DNA from: Rhizobacter sp. Root1221
GTDB lineage: Bacteria; Pseudomonadota; Gammaproteobacteria; Burkholderiales; Burkholderiaceae_C
NCBI RefSeq assembly: GCF_001425785.1
Contig: NZ_LMDI01000009.1
Span: 1 to 64,000, forward strand
Reading direction: 5' to 3'
Length of the DNA: 64,000 nt
Both the position numbers and the translations under genes were made by a program. Positions 31,055-38,075 of this stretch are shown piece by piece. The notes below the pieces were generated by a model. It saw only the letters and a program-made list of their open reading frames with translations, ran no database searches and was not told where the DNA came from. Each line of letters opens with the position of its first letter. The first letter of the stretch is position 1.

Positions 31055-32314
31055 TCACTTCGTCTTGGCGGCGGACACGAGCTTGTCCATCGTCTGGTCG
31101 GCGGTGTCCTTGTCGCTGTTCCAGAACTGCGACACGACGTCCTTGATGGCGCCTTCGGCAGCGCTCGAGACGGCCATGCCGTGGGCGATGGACGGCACCA
31201 GGGTGCCCGACTTCGAGGTGTCGACGAAGTCCTTGGCCGACTGCTTGGCGCAGACGTCGAACTTGTCGAGGTTCATGTTCAGGCGAACCGGGATCGAGCC
31301 CTTGTTCAGGTTGAACAGTTCCTGGAACGCCGGCGACATCAGGGCCGTGGCCAGGTTCTTCTGGGCCTTGATGTTGGCTTCGTTCTTCAGCTGGAACATC
31401 GCGAAGCTGTCGACGTTGTAGGTGAAGGACTTGGCGGTGCCGGGTGCGGCGACGCACTCGAAGTCCTTGCCCGGGGTCTTGCCGGCGGCGATGAATTCGC
31501 CCTTGGCCCAGTCGCCCATCAGCTGCATGCCGGCTTCACCACGGATGACCATCGCCGTGGCGAGGTTCCAGTCGCGGCCCGGGGCGTTCTTGTCGGTGTA
31601 GTCCTTGACCTTCTTGAAGGTGGTCAGCACTTCCTTCATCTTGGCGCTCTTGAGGGCGGCCGGGTCGAGTTGCACGAGGGCCTTCTTGTAGAAGTCCGCG
31701 CCACCCACGCCGAGGGTCACGCTTTCGAAGATGGTGAAGTCTTGCCAGCTCTGGCCACCGTGGGCGAGCGGGATCACGCCGGCCTTCTTCAGGGCTTCGG
31801 CGGTGGTGAAGAACTCGGGCCAGGTGGTCGGGGCCTTGGCGCCGGCCTTCTTCAGGGCTTCGGGGTTGACCCACAGCCAGTTCACACGGTGCACGTTGAC
31901 CGGTGCGGCGATGTAGTGGCCCTTGTACTTCAGGCCTTCGGAGATGGCCTTCGGCAGGTTGGCGTCCCAGTTGTCGGCCTTCGCCACGTCGTCGAGGTTG
32001 GCGAGCACCCCTTCCTTCGCCCAGTCCTGCAGCGACGGGCCCTTGATCTGGGCGGCCGACGGCGGGTTGCCGGACACGACACGCGACTTGAGCACGGTCA
32101 TCGCGGAGTCACCGCCGCCACCGGCCACGGCGAAGTCTTTCCACGTGTCGCCCTTGGCCTGCAGCGTGGAGGCCAGCGCCTTGACGGCCTTCGCTTCGCC
32201 ACCCGAGGTCCACCAGTGCAGCACTTCCACTTCACCCGCGTGGGCCAGCACCATCGTCGAACCCAGAGCCAGGGCTGCAGCGGCTTGCAGCGGTTTCAGG
32301 GAAAACTTGCGCAT
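31055..32314 (-). CDS. gtsA: glucose/mannose ABC transporter substrate-binding protein
   Basis: A 419-residue periplasmic binding protein with a signal peptide ending near VLAHAGE. Its mature start VEVLHWWTSGGEAKAV, then GGGGDSAMTVLKSRVVSGNPPSAAQIKG (in segments), NVHRVNWLWVNPEALKKAG and a late IPVRLNMNLDKFD, are typical of GtsA glucose-binding proteins of Pseudomonas and relatives. It is the first gene of the gts operon. Ligand assignment rests on family resemblance; glucose and perhaps mannose are expected. Confidence 0.9.
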   Translation of the reverse strand: MRKFSLKPLQAAAALALGSTMVLAHAGEVEVLHWWTSGGEAKAVKALASTLQAKGDTWKDFAVAGGGGDSAMTVLKSRVVSGNPPSAAQIKGPSLQDWAKEGVLANLDDVAKADNWDANLPKAISEGLKYKGHYIAAPVNVHRVNWLWVNPEALKKAGAKAPTTWPEFFTTAEALKKAGVIPLAHGGQSWQDFTIFESVTLGVGGADFYKKALVQLDPAALKSAKMKEVLTTFKKVKDYTDKNAPGRDWNLATAMVIRGEAGMQLMGDWAKGEFIAAGKTPGKDFECVAAPGTAKSFTYNVDSFAMFQLKNEANIKAQKNLATALMSPAFQELFNLNKGSIPVRLNMNLDKFDVCAKQSAKDFVDTSKSGTLVPSIAHGMAVSSAAEGAIKDVVSQFWNSDKDTADQTMDKLVSAAKTK

Positions 32315-32528
32315 GTTTTTCTCGCTTTCAGTAGGGCGGGGCTGCCTGCCCCGAGAGGGTCATGGAAAGAGGCTCGCCGGGGACAGCCGAGGGGCTGTTC
32401 GTCGAGGCACCGGCCATCCATTTGGCCGATCCCGGAATATTAATGAATCATTAAAAGATCATTAATAAGGGATAACCCAGCCCCCGCACGGCCGTGCGGG
32501 GCCACGCCATGCCGCCTGTTCTACGCCG
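32315..32528. promoter_or_regulatory. gtsA upstream region with AT-rich inverted repeats and a GC palindrome
   Basis: An unusually AT-rich patch for this genome. TAATGA-A-TCATTA (32441-32453) is a perfect odd-length palindrome, and a related ATCATTAAT follows at 32458-32466. GGGATAACCC at 32469-32478 repeats the core seen before lamB. CCCCGCACGGCCGTGCGGGG (32482-32501) is a perfect 20-base palindrome that probably marks the end of the kinase transcript from the other side. The AT repeats are candidates for an operator controlling gtsABCD. Confidence 0.55.
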
Positions 32529-33989
32529 TCAGCTGGCGAGACGCAACTGAATGTGAACGCGCAGGCCGCGGGGCGCGCGGGTGTGCAGTTCGACCCGGCC
32601 GTCGTGGCGCTCCACGATTTCCTTGACGATGGCGAGGCCCAGCCCGCAGCCGCTGCCTTCGTGGGTGGCACGGAAGAAGCGTTCGAACACCGCCTGGTGG
32701 TGTTCCGGGAGGATGCCGGGGCCGGAATCCTCGACCTCGACGATGGCACGCTGGTCCTGTGCCACCACACGCACCGTGACGTCGGCACCTCGCCCGGCGT
32801 AGCGGATCGCGTTGTCGATCACGTTGGCCACGGCCTCGCGGATCAGCAGCGGGTTGGCGTCCACCGGCACCGGCGGCGGTGGCGTGGGGCCGCTGTCGGC
32901 CATGCCGAGGTCGATGCCGGCGGCCAGGGCCCGCGGCACCATCTCGGCCGTGACGTCCTCGATGGCCCGGCGCAGGTCGAAACGGCTGCGGCCGATGCTG
33001 TTGGTGGACTCGGGTTCGGCGCGGGCCAGCGTGAGCAGCTGGCTCACGAGGTGGGCGCTGCGGGTGGCGCTGTCGTGCACGCGCTGCAGGCGCTGCTTGA
33101 GCTCGGGGTCGGCGGTTTCCTTCAGCGCGAGTTCGGTCTGGCTCTTGAGCCCGGCGAGTGGCGTGCGCAGCTGATGGGCCGCGTCGCTGATGAAACGGCG
33201 CTGCCCGGCCACGCTGTGCCGCACCGCATGCAGCAGCTCGTTCAGCGCGCTGACCAGCACCCGCACCTCCTCGGGCGCGGTGGTCAGCTGGATGGGGGTG
33301 AGGTTGTCGGGGGCGCGGTCCACCACCGCGTCGCGCAGGCGGGCGAGGGGGGCCAGGCCGGCGCGGATGCCGGCCCACACGATCACGGACATCAGCAGCA
33401 CAAGGCCGCTGAGCGGCAGGGCCATGTCGATCAGGATCTGGCCGGCGAGTGCGTCGCGGCTTGCGCGGCTCTTGGCGATCTGCACGAGCATCGTCTGTGG
33501 CAGGTCGTCTTCGCCCCATCCCACGTACAGCGCGGCGATGCGCACGGCCACCGGCTTGCCGTCCTGCTCGACCGTGGCGTTGTAGAACACCGGGCGGTCG
33601 TACGGCGGCGCGGCGCTGGTGGCGGCCGGCGGCTGTGGCAGCTTGCGGTTGCCGAGGATGAACTCACCGGGTGGCGAACTCACCATGTAGTAGACCTTGT
33701 CGTCGGGGTCCGATTCGATGATGTCGCGCGCCGCGCGTGGAAAGTCGACGAGCAGCCCGTTGCCGAGCGGCTTGACCTGCCGGCCGAGTGCCTGCGAGGC
33801 CTGGTACAGGCTGCGGTCGATGGCGAGGTTGGCGTAGCGCGCCGCCACGTTGTAGGTGATGACGGCGGCGGCGGCCCACAGCACGAGCTGTGGCAGCAGA
33901 AGCCACACCAGCAGGTGGGTGCGCAGCGAACGGGAGCCTGGCGTGAGCCATGGCACGTTGCGCAGCAGGCCGGTGGGCACGTCCGTCAT
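32529..33989 (-). CDS. sensor histidine kinase (TctE-like)
   Basis: A 486-residue membrane sensor. A first transmembrane helix near 26-46 is followed by a periplasmic 2CSK_N-type domain (YQASQALGRQVKP to about residue 175), then a second helix near 190-212, and a HAMP linker. The H box FISDAAHQLRTPLAGLKSQ carries the phospho-His near residue 258. The ATPase domain has N box REAVANVIDNAIRYA, G1 VEDSGPGI and G2 GSGCGLGLAIVKEI. TctE relatives sense tricarboxylates, but no tctCBA transporter is present here, so the stimulus is unknown. It is codirectional with the response regulator, 190 bases downstream of it, with a palindromic repeat between. Confidence 0.88.
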   Translation of the reverse strand: MTDVPTGLLRNVPWLTPGSRSLRTHLLVWLLLPQLVLWAAAAVITYNVAARYANLAIDRSLYQASQALGRQVKPLGNGLLVDFPRAARDIIESDPDDKVYYMVSSPPGEFILGNRKLPQPPAATSAAPPYDRPVFYNATVEQDGKPVAVRIAALYVGWGEDDLPQTMLVQIAKSRASRDALAGQILIDMALPLSGLVLLMSVIVWAGIRAGLAPLARLRDAVVDRAPDNLTPIQLTTAPEEVRVLVSALNELLHAVRHSVAGQRRFISDAAHQLRTPLAGLKSQTELALKETADPELKQRLQRVHDSATRSAHLVSQLLTLARAEPESTNSIGRSRFDLRRAIEDVTAEMVPRALAAGIDLGMADSGPTPPPPVPVDANPLLIREAVANVIDNAIRYAGRGADVTVRVVAQDQRAIVEVEDSGPGILPEHHQAVFERFFRATHEGSGCGLGLAIVKEIVERHDGRVELHTRAPRGLRVHIQLRLAS

Positions 33990-34051
33990 CCCGGCGAACG
34001 CGCGCTGCTGTCGGTGCTCACCGTGCGCCCCCCGTCATCCCGCGTGCCCCC

Positions 34052-34144
34052 CGTCATCCCGGCGCAGGCCGGGATCTCCACCGTTTCGCTGAACACCGGC
34101 TTGACTGGCCGAGGCGGCAGATCCCGGCCTGCGCCGGGATGACG
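34052..34144. repeat. 26-bp perfect inverted repeat (PAQAGIS-type palindromic element)
   Basis: The arms 34052-34077 and 34119-34144 are exact reverse complements (26 of 26), separated by 41 bases. The arm begins CGTCATCCCGGCGCAGG and one frame reads VIPAQAGIST, the hallmark of dispersed palindromic repeats common in proteobacterial genomes. Partial copies of the outer part (GTCATCCCG) occur near 33987 and 34034. It lies between the regulator and kinase genes and could fold as a large hairpin in their transcript. Confidence 0.8.
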
Positions 34145-34179
34145 GAGTCCGTTGGTGGGATGACGGCGTCGGTGGGTGG

Positions 34180-34866
34180 TCATTCCCCCGCTTCCAGCAG
34201 GTAGCCGAGCCCCCGCACGGTGCGGATGCTCAGCCCCGAGCCTTCGAGCTTGCGCCGCAGCCGGTGGATGTACACCTCGAGCGCGCCGGCCACCGTGCCG
34301 GGTTCGTTGCCCTCTCCGGCCCAGGCCTGGCCGATCTGGTCTTTCGTGACCACCTTGCCTTGGTGCGTGAGCAGCAGGTCGAGCAGCAGCCACTCGCGGG
34401 GCGACAGGTCCACCGGCGCACCGCCGATCGCCGCGCGGCGGCCCTCGCGGTCGAAACTCATCAGGCCGCTGGTCTGCACCGGCTGGCGCGCAGGGGTCCC
34501 GGTGAGGCGCGCGCGGCGCAGCAGGGCGCCGATGCGGGCTTCCAGTTCGGGGAAGTCGAACGGCTTGGTGAGGTAGTCGTCGGCCCCGGCGTTGAGGCCG
34601 GCCACCCGGCTCTCCAGGCTGTCGAGCGCGGTCAGGATCAGCAGCGGCAGGGCGGGGCGGGCCGCATGGGCGCGCTTGAGCACGGTCAGGCCGTCCACCA
34701 TGGGCAGGCCCAGGTCGATGATGCCCAGGTCGAACGGCTGGTTGAGCAGCAGGTACTCCGCCACCGCGCCGTTGTCGGCATGCACGACCTCGAAACCTGC
34801 CTGGCGCAGGTTGGCCGACAGCGCGTCGGCGAGCGTGGGGTCGTCTTCGGCGAGGAGTAGGCGCAT
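34180..34866 (-). CDS. OmpR/PhoB-family response regulator (TctD-like)
   Basis: A 228-residue two-domain regulator. The receiver domain starts MRLLLAEDDPTLADAL with phospho-acceptor Asp in LGIIDLGLPMVDG near 51 and Lys in LTKPFDFPEL near 101. The C-terminal winged helix (residues about 125-225) has LSPREWLLLDLLLTHQGKVV, the recognition region VAGALEVYIHRLRRKLEGSGL and IRTVRGLGYLLE. The start at 34866 is where the receiver begins. It partners with the kinase that follows. Target genes cannot be read from this window. Confidence 0.9.
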   Translation of the reverse strand: MRLLLAEDDPTLADALSANLRQAGFEVVHADNGAVAEYLLLNQPFDLGIIDLGLPMVDGLTVLKRAHAARPALPLLILTALDSLESRVAGLNAGADDYLTKPFDFPELEARIGALLRRARLTGTPARQPVQTSGLMSFDREGRRAAIGGAPVDLSPREWLLLDLLLTHQGKVVTKDQIGQAWAGEGNEPGTVAGALEVYIHRLRRKLEGSGLSIRTVRGLGYLLEAGE

Positions 34867-34924
34867 GGGTGGGGGGGGCGTTCCGCGGGCGATTGTGGCA
34901 TGGGGCCCTGGTAGGCTCCCGCCC

Positions 34925-35557
34925 ATGAACACCGCCCGTACCCCCTGGTTGCTCGCCACTCTCGCCCTGTCGCTCGTGCTGCTCGCCTGGTCCGGGTGGC
35001 ACCCCTACGAACGTGGCACCTGGGCCATGGAGGTGTTCCCCGTCGTCATCGTGGTGCCGTTGCTGTGGGCCACCTACGGGCGGTTCCCGCTGACGACGCT
35101 GCTGTACGCGCTGGTCTTCGCCCACGCCCTGGTGCTGATGCTCGGCGGGGCGTACACGTACGCGCGGGTGCCCCTCGGGTTCCAGATCGCGGACGTGCTG
35201 GGCCTCACCCGCAACCCGTACGACAAGATCGGCCATTTCTTCCAGGGGTTCGTGCCGGCGATCGCCGCCCGGGAGATCCTCGTGCGCGGCCGGTACGTGC
35301 AGGGCCGCAAGATGCTGGCGTTCGTGGTCGTGTGCATCGTGCTGGCCATCAGCGCCACGTACGAATTCATCGAGTGGGCCGCGGCCCTGGCGCTGGGGCA
35401 GGGCGCCGACGAATTCCTCGGCACCCAGGGCGACCCGTGGGACACGCAGTCCGACATGTTCTGCGCGCTGATCGGGTCGGTGGTGTCGCTTGCGCTGCTG
35501 TCGCGCTGGCACGACCGTCAGATGGCGGGCCTGCCCGCCTCCGGTTCAGCGCGCTGA
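34925..35557 (+). CDS. DUF2238 (YjdF-like) inner-membrane protein
   Basis: A 210-residue polytopic membrane protein of the DUF2238 family, related to E. coli YjdF. Hydrophobic helices fall near residues 8-22, 37-52, 58-76, 135-153 and 182-197. Family motifs are NPYDKIGHFFQGFVPAIAAREIL, the ATYEFIEWAAAL segment, and the acidic QGDPWDTQSDMFCALIG block. Function is unknown. It starts 58 bases from the divergently transcribed response regulator. Its 3' end overlaps the convergent hemerythrin gene by 12 bases. Confidence 0.85.
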   Translation: MNTARTPWLLATLALSLVLLAWSGWHPYERGTWAMEVFPVVIVVPLLWATYGRFPLTTLLYALVFAHALVLMLGGAYTYARVPLGFQIADVLGLTRNPYDKIGHFFQGFVPAIAAREILVRGRYVQGRKMLAFVVVCIVLAISATYEFIEWAAALALGQGADEFLGTQGDPWDTQSDMFCALIGSVVSLALLSRWHDRQMAGLPASGSAR

Positions 35558-36133
35558 GGCGTCCGGATCGGCCGTGACCGATTCGGGCGGTTGCCAGTCA
35601 TCGATGACGTGGCAGGTTGCGGGCCAGGACGGGACGTCGTTCGCGCCCGGATGGTGATCACCGGCCACGATGTTCGCTCGCAACTCGCGCTGGCGGAGCA
35701 CCATGGCGCGGCCGATCAGGGCCGTGTCCATGCCCGCCAGGCGTGAGAAGAGGAACGACTCTTCCTCGTCGATGTGGCCCGACACGCACGCGCCCAGCGC
35801 TGCCACCGTGGCGTCATGGCCCGGGTCACCGGGTTCCATCTCGTCAAGCCGTGCGATGAGCGACCGCACGCGGGTGTGCCCCGACGTGATGTGCCGGATG
35901 GCCGAGGCATTGCCACACGCGGCCAGCACGGCCGGGAAAAAGACCTCGTCTTCCGTCTGTTCGTGCAGGCTCAGGCCGAGGCAGATCTGGCCCACGAGGC
36001 CGGCCTCCCGGTCTCGTCCGCCGGGCCGGTGTTCGAGCCGGGAAAAGGCGTGGAACAGCTGTTTCAGGATCGTGTGCTCTTGGCGCAGCATGTCGATGGC
36101 ATCGGGCAGGATCGTTGGCAGACGGTGTTTCAT
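35546..36133 (-). CDS. hemerythrin HHE-domain protein
   Basis: A 195-residue four-helix protein with the HHE cation-binding pattern: EH in MLRQEHTILKQLFHAF, HEQTEDEVFFP, SGHTRVR, and HIDEEESFLFSRL. These His/Glu residues can bind a di-iron centre, as in O2- or NO-responsive hemerythrins. The C-terminal 40 residues are polar and not conserved-looking. It lies downstream of a Crp-family regulator on the same strand, which fits an oxygen or nitric-oxide related role, but this is inference. Its 3' end overlaps the DUF2238 gene. Confidence 0.82.
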   Translation of the reverse strand: MKHRLPTILPDAIDMLRQEHTILKQLFHAFSRLEHRPGGRDREAGLVGQICLGLSLHEQTEDEVFFPAVLAACGNASAIRHITSGHTRVRSLIARLDEMEPGDPGHDATVAALGACVSGHIDEEESFLFSRLAGMDTALIGRAMVLRQRELRANIVAGDHHPGANDVPSWPATCHVIDDWQPPESVTADPDASAR

Positions 36134-36148
36134 GGCGTGGCCCGCAGG

Positions 36149-36316
36149 TCAACGGCGGGGCTCCGTGCGAGGATGGCCGTCGCGCACGGCGGCGGCGAGC
36201 AGGGTCATCGCCGGCGCGGACCGGCGAACCGGCGGCCCCTGCGGGCAGGCGAGGGCAAACCGCCCCGGCGCCGGCGGCGTGGGCTGGCACAGGGCGGGAA
36301 CGTCGGGGCGCAACAT
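36149..36316 (-). CDS. possible small Pro/Arg-rich protein upstream of the hemerythrin gene
   Basis: A 55-codon frame beginning MLRPDVPALCQPTPPAP with a GGAG 7 bases before the ATG. It lies just upstream of and codirectional with the hemerythrin gene, 15 bases before it. No recognisable family. The composition (Pro, Arg, Ala) is what any GC-rich noncoding frame could give, so it may be spurious. Otherwise the 274-base gap 36134-36407 shows nothing. Confidence 0.25.
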   Translation of the reverse strand: MLRPDVPALCQPTPPAPGRFALACPQGPPVRRSAPAMTLLAAAVRDGHPRTEPRR

Positions 36317-36407
36317 GGGACATCTCCAGCGCGATCGGGGGACCGCGCACTCTGGTTCTAGCCCCTTATGGCCCTTCCGGCTGTGCGGTAGCGCACGCAC
36401 GCCGCCC

Positions 36408-37103
36408 TCAGGGCAGCAGGCGGTCGTACTCCCGTTTGACCACCGAGTAGCACTCGCACGTGCGCTGCTCGAGGCCGGGGCGGTCCAGCACGGCGATGTG
36501 GCCGCGGGCATAGCTGATCAGCCCGGCCTTCTGCAACTTCAAGGCGGCCTCGGTCACGCCCTCCCGGCGCACGCCCAGCATGTTGGCGATGAGCTCCTGC
36601 GTCATCACGAGTTCGGTGCCTTGCAGCCGGTCCAGGCTCAGCAGCAGCCAGCGGCACAACTGCTGGTCGAGCGAGTGGTGCCGGTTGCACACCGCCGTCT
36701 GCGCCATCTGGGTGATCAGGGCCTGCGTGTACCGCAGCAGCAGGCGCAACACGGTGCCGCCGCGGTTGAACTCGGCGCTCATGGCGCTCGCCTTGAGCCG
36801 CAGGCCGCGGCCTGCGCTCTGCACCACGGCGCGGCTTGGCGTGCTGCCGCCCCCCATGAACAGCGAGATGCCCACGAGCCCTTCGTTGCCCACGACGGCG
36901 ATTTCCGCCGACGCACCGTCTTCCAGCACGTACAGCAGCGACACGATGGCCGTGGTGGGAAAGTACACGTGGGTGAGCGTGCCTCCCGATTCGTACAGCA
37001 CCTCGCCGAGTGGCATGTCCACGGCTTCGAGGTCAGGTTGCCAGCGCGCCAGCGCGTCGGGCGGGAGCGCGGCGAGCAGGTGGTTCTCTGGTGAAACGTC
37101 CAT
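36408..37103 (-). CDS. Crp/Fnr-family transcriptional regulator
   Basis: A 231-residue regulator. The N-terminal cyclic-nucleotide-binding fold (residues about 10-125) has LGEVLYESGGTLTHVYFPTTAIVSLL and GNEGLVGISLFMGG (segments). The C-terminal Crp-type helix-turn-helix has LVMTQELIANMLGVRREGVTEAA and LQKAGLISYARGHIAVLDR. The N terminus lacks the cysteine cluster of true Fnr, and the cAMP-contact Arg-Ser pattern is not evident, so the effector is unknown. It ends with the CECY motif common in this subfamily (YeiL/FixK-like Crp proteins found near hemerythrins). The start at 37103 opens the conserved region. Confidence 0.88.
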   Translation of the reverse strand: MDVSPENHLLAALPPDALARWQPDLEAVDMPLGEVLYESGGTLTHVYFPTTAIVSLLYVLEDGASAEIAVVGNEGLVGISLFMGGGSTPSRAVVQSAGRGLRLKASAMSAEFNRGGTVLRLLLRYTQALITQMAQTAVCNRHHSLDQQLCRWLLLSLDRLQGTELVMTQELIANMLGVRREGVTEAALKLQKAGLISYARGHIAVLDRPGLEQRTCECYSVVKREYDRLLP

Positions 37104-37206
37104 GTCGAGGGGCTCCAGGAAGGCCGGTAGGACGGGCCGGCCTGTATCCGAGTGTAGTTCCCTTACAGTGCGCGTTTTCGCCTCCGCAGAACCCCCTTCG
37201 CCCGTC

Positions 37207-37488
37207 ATGCCAAAAGCTTCCGTTGTCTCCGTCCTGGCCGTTGCCGCCATGGTGGGCCTGGCCTTCCTCTCGAACCCGTCCGCCGAGAAACACCGCGCCA
37301 AGATCCGCGAGCAGGTGGCCGAGCGCAGTCCGCTCGCCGGGCTGCTCGGGGTGGGGCAGCTCACCGCGTTCGCGTCCACGTACCACCCGCTGGGCATGGC
37401 CTCGTACACCACGGCCAGCGGCAAGGTGGTGTCGGTGGGCGCGTTCGGTGTGGTGGTGGTGATGCTGCCGTGGGAGGAAAAGCGGTGA
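37207..37488 (+). CDS. small DUF4359-like exported or membrane-anchored protein
   Basis: A 93-residue protein with an N-terminal hydrophobic helix (VVSVLAVAAMVGLAFL) that may be a signal anchor. It is followed by NPSAEKHRAKIREQ, LGVGQLTAFASTYHPLGMASYT and a Gly/Val-rich C terminus. The NPS...H pattern resembles small DUF4359-type proteins; function unknown. It overlaps the next gene in a GTGA arrangement and so is translationally coupled to it. Confidence 0.65.
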   Translation: MPKASVVSVLAVAAMVGLAFLSNPSAEKHRAKIREQVAERSPLAGLLGVGQLTAFASTYHPLGMASYTTASGKVVSVGAFGVVVVMLPWEEKR

Positions 37489-37964
37489 GCACCGTCCATA
37501 CCCGCCTGGCCCTGCTCGGTGACGTGGGCCGCGTCGCGCCGCTGTTCGATGCGTACCGGCAGTTCTACGCACAGCCGGCGGATCTCGCGCGGGCGACGCA
37601 GTTCCTGCACGACCGCCTGTCCCGGCGTGAATCGCTGATCCTGCTGGCCACGCTCGACGACGGTGCCGTGGCGGGCTTTTGCCAGCTGTACCCTACCTTC
37701 TGCTCCATCGAAGCCGCCCCCATCTACACGCTGTCGGACCTGTTCGTGTCGCCTTCCGCACGCCGGCTCGGGGTGGGCCGGGTGCTGCTGCGGGCGGCCG
37801 AGCGGCTCGCGGCGGACCGCGGCGTGGTGCGCCTGGAACTCACCACCGCCCACACGAATCAGACCGCGCAGGCGCTGTACGAGTCGCTCGGATGGTGCCG
37901 GGACGAGGTTTACCGCACGTACACCCTGGCGGTGCGGAGCCAGGCGGGTACGGCCATTGCCTGA
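37485..37964 (+). CDS. GNAT-family N-acetyltransferase
   Basis: A 159-residue acetyl-CoA-dependent transferase. The start is GTG 37485, preceded by GGGAGGAAAA and overlapping the previous stop; an ATG a few codons upstream lies inside the neighbour and has no ribosome site. The acetyl-CoA motif A is LSDLFVSPSARRLGVGRVLLRAAERLA (segments), with RRLGVGR matching the Q/RxxGxG/A loop. The C-terminal AQALYESLGWCRDEVYRTYTL matches motif B. The acceptor substrate is unknown. Confidence 0.88.
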   Translation: MSTVHTRLALLGDVGRVAPLFDAYRQFYAQPADLARATQFLHDRLSRRESLILLATLDDGAVAGFCQLYPTFCSIEAAPIYTLSDLFVSPSARRLGVGRVLLRAAERLAADRGVVRLELTTAHTNQTAQALYESLGWCRDEVYRTYTLAVRSQAGTAIA

Positions 37965-38075
37965 GCACCCGAAGACCAGCGGAACGCGGTCCGGGCCACC
38001 CTATCCTGTCGGACCGGGTGGAATACTGTCGTTCCTGCTTCCGCCTTGATACAAGACTCGCACGAAATGTCACCC

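Noticed and set aside
32529-34866. Calling the two-component pair TctD/TctE for tricarboxylate uptake
   Set aside because: The domains fit the family, but no tctCBA transporter is nearby, so the stimulus and targets are left open.
36408-37103. Calling the Crp-family regulator Fnr
   Set aside because: There is no N-terminal cysteine cluster for an iron-sulfur centre.
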